DNA of 64,000 nt from Pontibacter sp. SGAir0037. GTDB taxonomy: Bacteria; Bacteroidota; Bacteroidia; Cytophagales; Hymenobacteraceae. The notes under the pieces are model-generated. The model had not been told where the DNA came from. It ran no database searches and saw nothing but the letters and a program-made list of their open reading frames with translations. The position numbers and the translations under genes were made by a program. Shown here piece by piece: positions 18,275 through 27,437 of the stretch. Each line of letters starts with the position of its first letter. The stretch's first letter is position 1. Location: NCBI RefSeq assembly GCF_005491705.1, contig NZ_CP028092.1, positions 1,736,001-1,800,000 on the forward strand, given 5' to 3'.

Positions 18275-19350
18275 CTTTTTTTAACTATTAATTTAAGTAA
18301 GCTTTTGATTAAGAATAAGTCCAACGATTTATTCTTAATCAAAAGCTTAATACCCCATTTCGCTTTTTCGTAGGCTTTTGCATGAAATTGAAGGTTAATA
18401 TATTTATTTATGAAATATAGCCGAAGCTGTTTGGGAGAAATATGTTCAGTATTAAAAACCCAGTTTCTATTAAAATGAATCACTTCATTAGCATTAAATA
18501 CATGCTTTAGCCAAAAATCTGTTATTGTGTCAGGGATACCAATAAACTGCTGAAGGTTTATAATAAGGCTGTTCCTTTCCAGCAAAAACTTATTGTAAAG
18601 GAACATAGACGTTTTAGACTGCTCATGAAGTCTAAAATTAACCAGTGTTTTTTTTATCTTATAAAAATCTTTTTGCCCATGTATCAGCAGGAACTTCACC
18701 CACATTTCCCCGTCCATTAGATAATGTAGATCTTCTGATATGGTTCCAATATGTTTAAGATCACTTAATCGGAAAAAAGTAGATGGTTGAGTTATATGAA
18801 TCATCTCTATAGTTTCAGAAAGTGTCTTTTGAACCATGGTGCCTTCATGTAAAGAAACTTCACCAGTAGCATAAATGTGGTTCTCAAATCCTGAAACAAC
18901 TTTTGAAGAAGGATTATCGATAAAGGTTTTAGCCACTTCATATAAGGCATTCGGTTCCAACCAATCATCACTATTTAGCCAGTTAAATATCTCTCCAGTA
19001 CATCTTTCCAATCCTTTATTGATGGCGTGGCTTTGGCCCCTGTCTGGCTCACTAATCCAATAAGAAATCCAAGGTTCAAATTTTTTAATAATATCTACTG
19101 TCTCATCAGAGCTTCCACCATCTATAATGATATACTCCAGGTTAGGATAGTTCTGGGCTAATACAGATCTAATTGTCTCTTCAATGAACTTTCCTTGGTT
19201 AAAAGAAGGGGTAACTATAGAAATCTTGGGCCAAATAATTGTAGTATCATAATTTACAGTTTGTTTGGTAAATGACCACGGCCATTTTTCTGTTTCCAAT
19301 ATATTACTGCCAATATTAAGGGGAGGGGCAATTGATGTATCCTTAGACAT
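18271..19350 (-). CDS. Family 2 glycosyltransferase (WfgS-like)
   Basis: 359 residues: an N-terminal 40-residue extension, then KISIVTPSFNQGKFI (42-56), YIIIDGGSSDETVDII (73-88), SEPDRGQSHAINKGL (100-114) and the metal site NSDD (126-129). This is the same GT2 subgroup as the genes at 973 and 26572, and the three may be paralogues. A C-terminal helix-rich region of about 130 residues follows. It lies 2 bases from the exostosin-like gene. Confidence 0.88.
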   Translation of the reverse strand: MSKDTSIAPPLNIGSNILETEKWPWSFTKQTVNYDTTIIWPKISIVTPSFNQGKFIEETIRSVLAQNYPNLEYIIIDGGSSDETVDIIKKFEPWISYWISEPDRGQSHAINKGLERCTGEIFNWLNSDDWLEPNALYEVAKTFIDNPSSKVVSGFENHIYATGEVSLHEGTMVQKTLSETIEMIHITQPSTFFRLSDLKHIGTISEDLHYLMDGEMWVKFLLIHGQKDFYKIKKTLVNFRLHEQSKTSMFLYNKFLLERNSLIINLQQFIGIPDTITDFWLKHVFNANEVIHFNRNWVFNTEHISPKQLRLYFINKYINLQFHAKAYEKAKWGIKLLIKNKSLDLFLIKSLLKLIVKKR

Positions 19351-19352
19351 GT

Positions 19353-20351
19353 TTATATCAATTCTCTGATATAACTTGAACTTCTGTTTTTAGCCCTGGT
19401 TATGAACCCAGAAATTCTTTTAAAAAAAATTTTAGCGTCGAGAAAATAAAGAATTACTACCTCTGGGACAATTTGTTTCGCAGCTATATCTTCTATGTTT
19501 TCAATTACATAGTTAAAATAATTGGTATCAGAAAAATACTTTTCAAAGTTCTCTTTAGCTTTATACCCCATTTCCTGGTACTTATTTTCATAATTTTCAA
19601 CAATAGTTTCTATTTCAAGGATATCATTTTCATTTACTATTATTGCGAAATCATCCCATTTTGGTCCAAGTGGCAACATAAAATCATTTGAAACGATAAC
19701 GGGTGAGACTCCAAGCTTCATAGCTTCAAACAACCTAATTGAATTAACTCCAAAACCTCTGGGACAAAGTGCAAACTTTGATCTTAATAATATATTATAA
19801 TATTCTTCCTGTAGTTTTCGATCAGGGAAATCCCACAAATTGAAAGAATCAGAAGTGTTATTAATAAATATATCTTTTCTATTAAACTCTTGTTTAAAAA
19901 TTGCATCTCGTATAGTATGAGAATTCCTTCCTACAAAACTGAAAAGAAAATCTTTACCTCCTATAACTTGTTGCTCTGCAGGATGTAAAAGTATAAAGGG
20001 ATTATGGTAAGGATCATAATATGCAGAATAAGATGTGGTTCTATATCTGTTCAGAAAGTTACCAGATTTTTCAGCGCTTGTGAGTACCCCCCGTGCATAA
20101 TAATAAGGATTATCTTGATTAGAAAGAATGAAACACTTATTAGGATGCTCTCTAAGAAGTTTATTATCTCTAATTTTTTTGCCATAATTTTCCCAAACTG
20201 CATCACAAATCAATATATATTCGGCAGAAACAGGATCATCTGTAATATAATGCGTTTTATCAGAAAATTCATATAGCTCAAGCATCTTTCGTTTTTGTGC
20301 CCTACCCCCTTCCGGAGTCATATCACAACTCGTAATATAGATTTTGCTCAT
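19353..20351 (-). CDS. Exostosin-like glycosyltransferase (GT47-type)
   Basis: 332 residues. The C-terminal half contains YNILLRSKFALCPRGFGVNSIRLFEAMKLGVSPVIVSN, the exostosin-type donor site with the CPRG turn and the E in RLFEAM. Upstream, FILSNQDNPYYYARG and FLFSFVGRNSHTIRDAIF fit exostosin-like bacterial transferases. It should add a sugar to the glycan in the cytoplasm. A 78-base gap separates it from the truncated GT fragment just upstream. Family call moderate to good; substrate unknown. Confidence 0.8.
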   Translation of the reverse strand: MSKIYITSCDMTPEGGRAQKRKMLELYEFSDKTHYITDDPVSAEYILICDAVWENYGKKIRDNKLLREHPNKCFILSNQDNPYYYARGVLTSAEKSGNFLNRYRTTSYSAYYDPYHNPFILLHPAEQQVIGGKDFLFSFVGRNSHTIRDAIFKQEFNRKDIFINNTSDSFNLWDFPDRKLQEEYYNILLRSKFALCPRGFGVNSIRLFEAMKLGVSPVIVSNDFMLPLGPKWDDFAIIVNENDILEIETIVENYENKYQEMGYKAKENFEKYFSDTNYFNYVIENIEDIAAKQIVPEVVILYFLDAKIFFKRISGFITRAKNRSSSYIRELI

Positions 20352-20429
20352 TTTAATATCCTCTAAAACTGAATTACATTTTATGATTTTCAGCCTCCTG
20401 AATAAATTGTTCTCACTTCTAATAGTATA

Positions 20430-20633
20430 TCAGAATTTATCAATCAAATTAATAAACCGACTAGCTGTTGCCTTAGGCGAATAATTTTTAAGTACCCATT
20501 CCCTGCACTGTTCTCCAACCTGTTTTAAAAAATTGGTCCCCTTAGCCATTTGCTCCTCTAATAAAGCAAGATTATTAAAATCAACACCTATATAGTGTAC
20601 ACCATTGATTGGCATGACAGGAAGGACACCACT
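20430..20633 (-). pseudogene. Remnant of a glycosyltransferase (C-terminal end only)
   Basis: The open frame runs from just after an in-frame TAG (20634-20636) to a TGA/TAA-type stop at 20430. From the only ATG (20613-20615) it gives 61 residues beginning MPINGVHYIGVDFNN and ending with REWVLKNYSPKATASRFINLI. The last part is the usual C-terminal helix of GT4 and related transferases, where it follows a donor domain of about 150 residues that is missing here. The residues before the ATG (SGVLPV) also read like the end of a donor loop. The fragment is squeezed between an intact exostosin-like gene and an HlpA-like gene, so a deletion or recombination event probably removed the rest. Confidence 0.6.
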
Positions 20634-20638
20634 CTATA

Positions 20639-21616
20639 TTAACTAAACATTTTCTTTTTAAAGCAAATCATTTGCCTGAAGAAGGGAATTTTTAAAAGTT
20701 GTTTCTTTATGTAGAAATAATTTTGCTTCCTTATATACATATAACTGATTGGCTGTAAAGCATTTGCTTCAAAATCAATATTCACTCTAACTTCTTTATT
20801 CTCCTTCAAAGGGAACGGAAGTTCATTTGCATCTAATAGAGCAGCTGGATGTGTGGCAAATGTTGTGTGTGTAGCCATTTCATCAAAGCCAATATTTTTA
20901 ATAAGATTAACGGCAGGTAAAACTGAATACTTTTTATTCTTTAGCTGATAATAAAGCCAGAAATAATCCCATGTATTTAATGCTCCATCAGAAATACTGT
21001 CAAAAATTTTTTTCCAGTATTCAATCCAAGGTTTATCTAGATCAACTGGTGAAAGTTTAAGCCTGCCATATAAAAAAGAGTTTTTATTATCTTCAGTTAA
21101 TTTATCCCAATCAGGAAGATCATATAAAACTGCTTCTGATGCTCTTCTCCAGGTAGCCCATCCCCAAGCATTAAAATGTCTTGAATAAAAATAAGAAGCT
21201 TTATCATACTGATAACCGTAATTGCAACCATTTATAGTAATAACCTCAGGATTGTATCTAAACTTTTCCAGGAGCACTTTACAATACTTAAAAAAAGAAA
21301 GAGATGGAAGACAATCATCTTCTAAAATTATTCCTTCTTCTACTTCACTGAAAAACCAGTTAAGAGCTGTACTCACTGCTACTTTACAACCTAAATTTTT
21401 ATTTCTGAATAAGGTTTTTACTTCACATTCCCAATCGACATCAGTTGCAATTTGGCGGGCAAGAGTACAATTGTTTACTTCTTGTATATTACCTTCACGA
21501 GCACCATCTGCGGCAACAAACAAAATCTTAGGTTTGATCTCACGGATTTTTTCAAATACTTTTTTTGTAGTACCGGGACGATTGAAAATCAGAAAAAGTA
21601 TTGGTGTCTCAAACAT
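20639..21616 (-). CDS. HlpA/GT2-like nucleotide-diphospho-sugar transferase
   Basis: 325 residues. FETPILFLIFNRPGTTKKVF (2-21), LFVAADGARE (32-41) and GIILEDDCLPSLSFFKYC (95-112, EDD at 99-101) define the HlpA-like GT-A family, which is related to GNT-I-type transferases. NAWGWATWRRASE is a second conserved block. It is a paralogue of the N-terminal half of the fusion protein at 28655-30433: the same start, the same EDDCLPS site and the same WGWATWRRA block. It sits downstream of the GT gene at 21640 and upstream of the truncated GT fragment. Confidence 0.8.
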   Translation of the reverse strand: MFETPILFLIFNRPGTTKKVFEKIREIKPKILFVAADGAREGNIQEVNNCTLARQIATDVDWECEVKTLFRNKNLGCKVAVSTALNWFFSEVEEGIILEDDCLPSLSFFKYCKVLLEKFRYNPEVITINGCNYGYQYDKASYFYSRHFNAWGWATWRRASEAVLYDLPDWDKLTEDNKNSFLYGRLKLSPVDLDKPWIEYWKKIFDSISDGALNTWDYFWLYYQLKNKKYSVLPAVNLIKNIGFDEMATHTTFATHPAALLDANELPFPLKENKEVRVNIDFEANALQPISYMYIRKQNYFYIKKQLLKIPFFRQMICFKKKMFS

Positions 21617-21639
21617 AATTAATGTAAAAAGCTAATTAA

Positions 21640-22644
21640 TTAATCTTTAAAAATAAGTCTTTTAAGCTTCCCTAGATTAATTCTTGTTCTTCTGTAAATA
21701 GTAACCCAATGAAACCTTGGATAATAAACCGTCATTCCTCTATAAAACTTCGAATAGTAACACGAATAAGAACTAAAAAGATCGTTACCATTCGTTAATA
21801 AGTTGCTTCTATAGGTATCAATTACATCTTTCAAATCAGGCCTAGCATCTAATTTTAGTGTTAAATATTCACAAATATTATCAGAATGAACCTTAACGCT
21901 ACTAAAATGGTAAAATACCAAATCAGTTTTATAATTTACCACATAAGTATTATTCTTCTTTGTCAGCTTTCTCTCATGTAAATTCCACCCAGCCATATTG
22001 TAGCCTGGATCTTTTTCAATATACACCGTATTGAAAAATATTGGGGCGAAATTAAGCCACTTCTGATCGTAGAATAGTTGTAGTGTTGAATTATTATAAC
22101 ATTGATCAATGAGTCGTAACTTCCACCAATCAAGGAACCTGAAGGTTTCTTCATGCCTTGAGAGTGCTAAAAAACCTAAATTAAAAACCCCGGTTGCTAA
22201 AAAACTTTTTTCATCAATACCATGAGGATGCTCATTACTGGGCGATAAAATCTGAGGTGTAAGTACAATGGAATACTCAGAGAGCCGTTTCTTTAATGGC
22301 TCAAGACTTCCAAAAACCATTATATCTGGGTCAAAATATACAATATTATTTACATCTGCCTCTGTTTTAAAAATGTAATCAATAATAAAAGGCTTTACAG
22401 CAGTGTTTAATTCAGTTATATTGTATCGAACAATCATGCCTTCGAAGTCAGTTACAGGCACATCCTCTATTTCTACCATTGTAAAAGGAATCCTATCCTT
22501 AACATCCTCTTTGCCCTTTAGCTTATCTACCAGATATATCCTGAATCCTACTTCTGGATTTGAATCCTTAAGCGAATTGCCTAATGTTATAGCTTGAGCA
22601 AGGTAATTAATAGAACAGATTGTGAACGCTAGATTATTTAACAC
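21640..22644 (-). CDS. GT-A glycosyltransferase (GT8-like)
   Basis: 334 residues. LAFTICSINYLAQAITLGNSL (5-25) starts the nucleotide-binding domain, and NIVYFDPDIMVFGSLEPL (100-117) gives the DxD-type site DPD at 105-107. ATGVFNLGFLALSRHEET and PGYNMAGWNLHERKL resemble the acceptor and C-terminal blocks of GT8-like proteins from capsule clusters. The start is TTG (22642-22644), directly before the first conserved strand, with no nearby ATG. Sugar specificity unknown. Confidence 0.75.
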   Translation of the reverse strand: MLNNLAFTICSINYLAQAITLGNSLKDSNPEVGFRIYLVDKLKGKEDVKDRIPFTMVEIEDVPVTDFEGMIVRYNITELNTAVKPFIIDYIFKTEADVNNIVYFDPDIMVFGSLEPLKKRLSEYSIVLTPQILSPSNEHPHGIDEKSFLATGVFNLGFLALSRHEETFRFLDWWKLRLIDQCYNNSTLQLFYDQKWLNFAPIFFNTVYIEKDPGYNMAGWNLHERKLTKKNNTYVVNYKTDLVFYHFSSVKVHSDNICEYLTLKLDARPDLKDVIDTYRSNLLTNGNDLFSSYSCYYSKFYRGMTVYYPRFHWVTIYRRTRINLGKLKRLIFKD

Positions 22645-22752
22645 AATATTTTTAATAATAGTAATTTAAAATAAATTAAAAGTTTAATATATTCAAAGGA
22701 ATTGCAGTTATACCTAAACCGTTTTAATCAACTTACAAGTTATTTAACAATT

Positions 22753-23739
22753 TTAAGCTTCCATTAGCTCAAGCACTTCTATTAAACTTGGAATGTCTAC
22801 TGTTATATTAACGTTATGGGTTTCACTTGTATTACCAATATTTGACAAGTAGTAGTAATTATGATTTAAGTCTGACGCTAACGAAAAATAGCAATTATTA
22901 TAAGGGTCATTAGCGTTTCTAAGCTCAAGAATCTTTCCGCCTTTTGCCATAAAAAGCATATTAGTTAAACCAGCTCCATGTAGTGAAACCAAATACTTAG
23001 TCTGATGCATCAAAGTTAACTGATCCTTAAATTCATAATCTTCAAAATAATGTAACTCATATCCAAATGATTCAAGTAAAGGAACTATAGAATCTTCATT
23101 TAATATTTTGCGTTTATTGGCTTTTTTTCTGCTTATATAAATTTTTCTAGTTGGGGCAAGATTGTTCTCCCTCAAAAATTTATCCCTTACTTTATTTATG
23201 TAAACCTGGTTATAGTTTCCAGACACAGGTGCAGTATGGGAAGGCAATATTAGTTCAGCTAAATGTACTCGCTGTATAGTGGAGTAGAACTCAACCTGCA
23301 TATCCAACATTTCAAGCGATTGTAAGATAAATTCTTCTTTCTGATATGCCTTAGGAAGCAAAACAACATGGTTATTTAGTAATTTTTCAGAGGCAATTAA
23401 TCTTGGAAGAGCATCTGTAAACCAATGAAAATAGCCACTACTCCATGAGTCAATAATCCAGATAGCTTTATCAACTTTCTTAGAGGAACGACATAACATT
23501 AGCAGCTTACAAATTTTTTCCTTTATAGAGTCTTTTTGTAAGAGAGCGTGATTTGAATAAAACTTTAATTTATATCTGTTAAATATAGTATTTCTTAATA
23601 TATCCACATTATTTACCACTTCCACAGTTGTAGGAGTTATTTTAACAGACAGAGCAAATTGAAATAACACCCTGTCTTTTTCTTCAAAATTCCTTGGAAG
23701 ATTTCTATCTACATTGTACTCTGGATGTGCAATAATCAC
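22753..23739 (-). CDS. Family 61 glycosyltransferase (DUF563)
   Basis: 328 residues. WIIDSWSSGYFHWFTDALPRL (about 93-113), ILPSHTAPVSGNY, KIYISRKKANKRKILNE and YLVSLHGAGLTNMLFMAKGG match the GT61 family in order. These are transferases for xylose, GlcNAc and similar residues, often in bacterial surface glycans. The start is GTG (23737-23739). The gene is followed by a 108-base AT-rich gap. Confident family call, unknown donor. Confidence 0.85.
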   Translation of the reverse strand: MIIAHPEYNVDRNLPRNFEEKDRVLFQFALSVKITPTTVEVVNNVDILRNTIFNRYKLKFYSNHALLQKDSIKEKICKLLMLCRSSKKVDKAIWIIDSWSSGYFHWFTDALPRLIASEKLLNNHVVLLPKAYQKEEFILQSLEMLDMQVEFYSTIQRVHLAELILPSHTAPVSGNYNQVYINKVRDKFLRENNLAPTRKIYISRKKANKRKILNEDSIVPLLESFGYELHYFEDYEFKDQLTLMHQTKYLVSLHGAGLTNMLFMAKGGKILELRNANDPYNNCYFSLASDLNHNYYYLSNIGNTSETHNVNITVDIPSLIEVLELMEA

Positions 23740-23797
23740 TATTTAAAAATAATTTAGGCTAGTAAAATAAGATATATTGACGTAATTCATAGAAACA

Positions 23798-24931
23798 CTA
23801 TCTCGAAACCAGTATGCGTGGTTCGACTTGTTTTGAATTTTTCAACCTGATAAACCGCTTTTCTATCAGGTTCCATGAAAAGTAACCAGCTATTAGCGCA
23901 ATCGGTATAGTTGCTAATGTTAACTCCAACTGATTAAAGTCAAAAAAATGTAATAAAACTTGTTGTATTACAAATCCATATATATACACTCCATAAGAAA
24001 GGTCACCAATCTTACTATTAAGCCCCCCAATCCATTTTGTATTAGCTAAACCTATTGTTAAAATAATGACGGGGAACATAAAAACTTCTAATAGAACATA
24101 AATATTATAAGCTATAGCAATCAATGAAACTATAAATAATATACTAGCAAGTTTTCCCTTATTCTTATAAGAATCAAATCTAAATGATGATAACAAAGCA
24201 CCTGCAGTAAAATAAAGCCCAAAGTCTATCAATGCGAAAGGTCTAAAACCAGTCATCTTATAATTAGTTTGTTGACTTGCTAATATAAATGTATCAGGCT
24301 CTATATTAAACTGATTAAACAATACAAATTGTAAAAAATTACTATCATGAAATCTAAGCACATATAACACAATAAATGTCACTGCTAATAAAAGATTAAC
24401 AATTTGCTTCCTCCTCCTAATAAAGAAGATAGAACTAAGCACTATATAGAAAAGTACCTCATAACGTAAAGTCCAAATTGATGCATTTATGAACACAGGA
24501 TATGGGTTGTTTTTGATAGTATCTAATATTGTACCTTGAAAAGGTCCGAAGGGCAAAAGGTTGCTAATCACATAAGTATAGGGCTCTTTTGAGAGGGTAA
24601 AATAACCAATTGGGCTAAATGTATTGGACAGTAAGGAAAAAAATATCACTGTTAAAACAAGTACTACAAATAACCCTGGGAAAATTCTTAAAACCCTTTT
24701 TATGTAATACTCAGACAAGCTTGAGCTGTTATTCAAACTCTGCAAAATTAAATAACCACTTATAGTAAAAAACCCATATAAGCCTATTCTTGAAAAAGTA
24801 ATCTGTTTATTAGTTAATTGGTACATCCCATCGTTATAGAAAACGCCTGTGAGGGTATATGAATGGGTAATGATAACAAGTATTGCAAACAACAACCTAA
24901 GAAAATCGAAATTATTATGGTGAGCTAACAT
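23798..24931 (-). CDS. Acyltransferase 3 family membrane protein (OafA/YrhL-like)
   Basis: 377 residues with about ten membrane segments. It begins NNFDFLRLLFAILVIITHSYTLTG, the typical AT3 start, where the conserved His of the active site is at about residue 22. FFTISGYLILQSL and INASIWTLRYEVLFYIVL are further AT3 blocks. These enzymes acetylate or acylate sugars of O-antigen or exopolysaccharide from the cytoplasmic acyl-CoA pool, across the inner membrane. It lies between a GT61 gene and a methyltransferase gene. The acyl group is probably acetyl, but this is inference. Confidence 0.88.
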   Translation of the reverse strand: MLAHHNNFDFLRLLFAILVIITHSYTLTGVFYNDGMYQLTNKQITFSRIGLYGFFTISGYLILQSLNNSSSLSEYYIKRVLRIFPGLFVVLVLTVIFFSLLSNTFSPIGYFTLSKEPYTYVISNLLPFGPFQGTILDTIKNNPYPVFINASIWTLRYEVLFYIVLSSIFFIRRRKQIVNLLLAVTFIVLYVLRFHDSNFLQFVLFNQFNIEPDTFILASQQTNYKMTGFRPFALIDFGLYFTAGALLSSFRFDSYKNKGKLASILFIVSLIAIAYNIYVLLEVFMFPVIILTIGLANTKWIGGLNSKIGDLSYGVYIYGFVIQQVLLHFFDFNQLELTLATIPIALIAGYFSWNLIEKRFIRLKNSKQVEPRILVSR

Positions 24932-25029
24932 TGTTCAAAACGTAATTGATAAATATAGTTAAATTAACTTCTTCGATAAGAGGCTACTTAGCCAACCTTT
25001 AAAAAAGCGAGTGTAGTTATCACCATTAA

Positions 25030-25743
25030 TTACTTCTCCTTTATTGCATCAACAATCAATGAAGTGTATTCAAGTCTCCCACCTATATTACTTTTATCAT
25101 GTTTGCTTGATCTCTTAACTTTACCAAAAGCTTCATCATATTCGTTGAAATTAAAGTTTCCTCTTTCGTCCCAATACTCCAGAAGTTCTACGGTAAAACC
25201 CGCTTTGTTTAAACTTTCAGTAATAGAATGGTAAGTATAAAGTATTTTGTGATCATCAGCACCAGGACCGTTTCCACCCGGCTTTACATACTCAATATAT
25301 GATGAATTTGGATGTAACCCGTCTGGGACCGCAATACGAAGCCGTCCAAATTGTTTCAGAAATTTAAAAATATTCAAATTTGCTTCATCTGTTTGTACTA
25401 TGTTAAGGTGCTCCCAAACATGTTCAGCGAAAACCACATCAACCAATCCCTCTTTAAAATAAAATTCCCAATCCTCATACTCCGTTATATCTAAGGTGTC
25501 AATGTCAGTAAGAATCCAGTCATCTATAGATATACCTCCGCTACCTACAACTAATTTTAAAGTATCAGAAGACTGTATCTTGCATTTCGTTTTATAGCGG
25601 TTAGCTTCTTTACATAAAATGTTATTTTCTTTTTCTAAATATTCTATCCTTAACCTTAAAGCATAATTATTCTTTACCAGCTCTGTCTTAGCGTCAGTAT
25701 ACTTCTTAATCAAGGGAATACTTTTCAATAAAGTCTTTATCAT
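25030..25743 (-). CDS. SAM-dependent methyltransferase-like protein
   Basis: 237 residues. An N-terminal coiled coil (about 15-50, NNYALRLRIEYLEKENNILC) precedes a class I methyltransferase-like domain with LKLVVGSGGISIDDWI (62-77) and VDVVFAEHVWEHLN, the usual motif of the type 11 methyltransferase group, then LRIAVPDGLHP. The motif I glycine loop (VGSGG) is shortened compared with typical enzymes. The protein may methylate a sugar or act on a nucleotide-sugar intermediate. Its start abuts the stop of the GT2 at 25743. Substrate unknown. Confidence 0.72.
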   Translation of the reverse strand: MIKTLLKSIPLIKKYTDAKTELVKNNYALRLRIEYLEKENNILCKEANRYKTKCKIQSSDTLKLVVGSGGISIDDWILTDIDTLDITEYEDWEFYFKEGLVDVVFAEHVWEHLNIVQTDEANLNIFKFLKQFGRLRIAVPDGLHPNSSYIEYVKPGGNGPGADDHKILYTYHSITESLNKAGFTVELLEYWDERGNFNFNEYDEAFGKVKRSSKHDKSNIGGRLEYTSLIVDAIKEK

Positions 25744-26582
25744 TACTTCTTTAGCTTGGGTGGGAGTAAATTAATTAAAAATTCATGATAAAAATATTTT
25801 GCAAAAAGCCGAAAAGGATTTTTATGTTCCTGCTCATAAAAAAGCTTTTTTTGATACAGCTGATTGAAATTCCTTAGTAATATTTCTTTATGCTTCACAT
25901 GAAAGTATTCCAATACCTTGGCCACTTTGTCGCCTTGATTCGCATTCACAATAACAGAGCCTTCCCTTACCCTATAATCATACAAGACTTCTTGAATGTA
26001 GTGAAATTTCCATCCTTTTGCTCCTATCATGATCCATAAATCCCAGTCCTCATGGCCAATCAGCAATCTATTCTCATCGAATCCTCCTACACTGCTCCAC
26101 GCCTCTCGTCTTACAACTGCACACATGTCTATACAATTCCCTCTGTGCATTGTATACATATCAAATTCATGTGGGGTGAACCTGGGAACTGTAGAATCTC
26201 CAAAAAAATTGGGAGCACCATACACCACACCAATTTCTTCATTTGCTTCAAGCACTTTTAGTGCCTTATAGATGTACTCGGGTCTAAGTTTATTATCACT
26301 ATCCAGAAATAGCAAATACTTAGAATCAGATGCTCTTACTCCTCTATTTCTGGCAGCCGCCGGACCTTTATTTTCCTGGTAAAAAATTTTTATCTTCTGA
26401 TCTTGCTGTTGCAGTTGCTTCAATAGCACATGCGTAGTACCATCTGTTGAACCGTCATCTACTATGATGATAGTATAGTTACCAGTAAAAGTTTGGTTGT
26501 ACACGCTCTCTATGGCATCAGTCAAAAAATCTCCTGAATTATAGCAGGGAATAATTATGGAAATTACAGCCTTATCTGACAT
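25743..26582 (-). CDS. Family 2 glycosyltransferase
   Basis: 279 residues: VISIIIPCYNSGDFLTDAIE (6-25), IIIVDDGSTDGTTHVL (38-53), NKGPAAARNRGVR (71-83) and the acidic site LDSDN (93-97; the last D of the usual DxDD is N). It overlaps the GT2 gene upstream by 11 bases and the methyltransferase gene by one. Family secure; the N97 variation is compatible with GT2 chemistry because metal binding uses the first two acidic residues. Donor unknown. Confidence 0.88.
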   Translation of the reverse strand: MSDKAVISIIIPCYNSGDFLTDAIESVYNQTFTGNYTIIIVDDGSTDGTTHVLLKQLQQQDQKIKIFYQENKGPAAARNRGVRASDSKYLLFLDSDNKLRPEYIYKALKVLEANEEIGVVYGAPNFFGDSTVPRFTPHEFDMYTMHRGNCIDMCAVVRREAWSSVGGFDENRLLIGHEDWDLWIMIGAKGWKFHYIQEVLYDYRVREGSVIVNANQGDKVAKVLEYFHVKHKEILLRNFNQLYQKKLFYEQEHKNPFRLFAKYFYHEFLINLLPPKLKK

Positions 26583-27384
26583 TTAACAAACGAGTCTTAA
26601 TAAACATCCTGGTTCTGATTTCAAGATAATATAACCGCTCATAAATTTTTTTGCCATATGTAAGCTTAAACCATGGATACAGAAATACTATTTTATGAAA
26701 TAAAGGCAATGTGTTAGCATAATTCAGGTATTCGCGCAGCAGTTTATCGTTAAGACTATTATTAGAGAGACTGGAAAATGTTTTGGTATCAGCATGCAGA
26801 TCAAAAACCCCAAACTCAATTTCTGTACTGCAGATCTTTCTGTTCCGAAAGGCTCTGAGCAGAAACCAGTAGTCCATAGTTTGATGGTTATCCACTGGAA
26901 AGTTCCCTGTTTTAAGCTGTACATCTCTTTTATAAAAGTAGCTAACGGGATTAGCAGGAAACTTATGCAACCAGTAATGAGCTATAAATTTATAGTCATC
27001 TACAGCATCTCTATATACAACCTCCCCGTTCCAGAGAATTCTGAGCTTCCCGGTTACAATATCAGGCAAAGCAGGACTGTTAAACAATTGTATCACCTCG
27101 CTTAACACATCATCCTGATAATAATCATCTGCATTTAAATAGCCGATTACTTCACCGCCTGATAAGGCAAAGGCTTTGTTCATAGCATCAGACTGGCCCT
27201 GATCCGGCTCCGAGATCCACTTCAAATGACTATATTTTTTTAATATGTCAACAGTACCATCTGTACTTCCACCGTCAATTACAATATGCTCCCAATCAGC
27301 ATGTCGCTGCTGTAATACCGATTGAATGGCTCGCTCAATATAGGCTTCAGCATTAAAGCATATTGTAAGTACACTAATTTTCAT
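26572..27384 (-). CDS. Family 2 glycosyltransferase (WfgS-like)
   Basis: 270 residues with KISVLTICFNAEAYIERAI (2-20), HIVIDGGSTDGTVDIL (33-48), SEPDQGQSDAMNKAFALSGG (58-77) and NADD (84-87). Same subgroup as the genes at 973 and 18271. It lies 53 bases downstream of the GT4 gene at 27438. It probably adds an early or repeating residue, but the order of addition is not deducible. Confidence 0.88.
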   Translation of the reverse strand: MKISVLTICFNAEAYIERAIQSVLQQRHADWEHIVIDGGSTDGTVDILKKYSHLKWISEPDQGQSDAMNKAFALSGGEVIGYLNADDYYQDDVLSEVIQLFNSPALPDIVTGKLRILWNGEVVYRDAVDDYKFIAHYWLHKFPANPVSYFYKRDVQLKTGNFPVDNHQTMDYWFLLRAFRNRKICSTEIEFGVFDLHADTKTFSSLSNNSLNDKLLREYLNYANTLPLFHKIVFLYPWFKLTYGKKIYERLYYLEIRTRMFIKTRLLNVR

Positions 27385-27437
27385 ACTAAAAACTCAGGTA
27401 TCTTTCTGCAACTACTTTAATTATAAGAATTAAGCAA

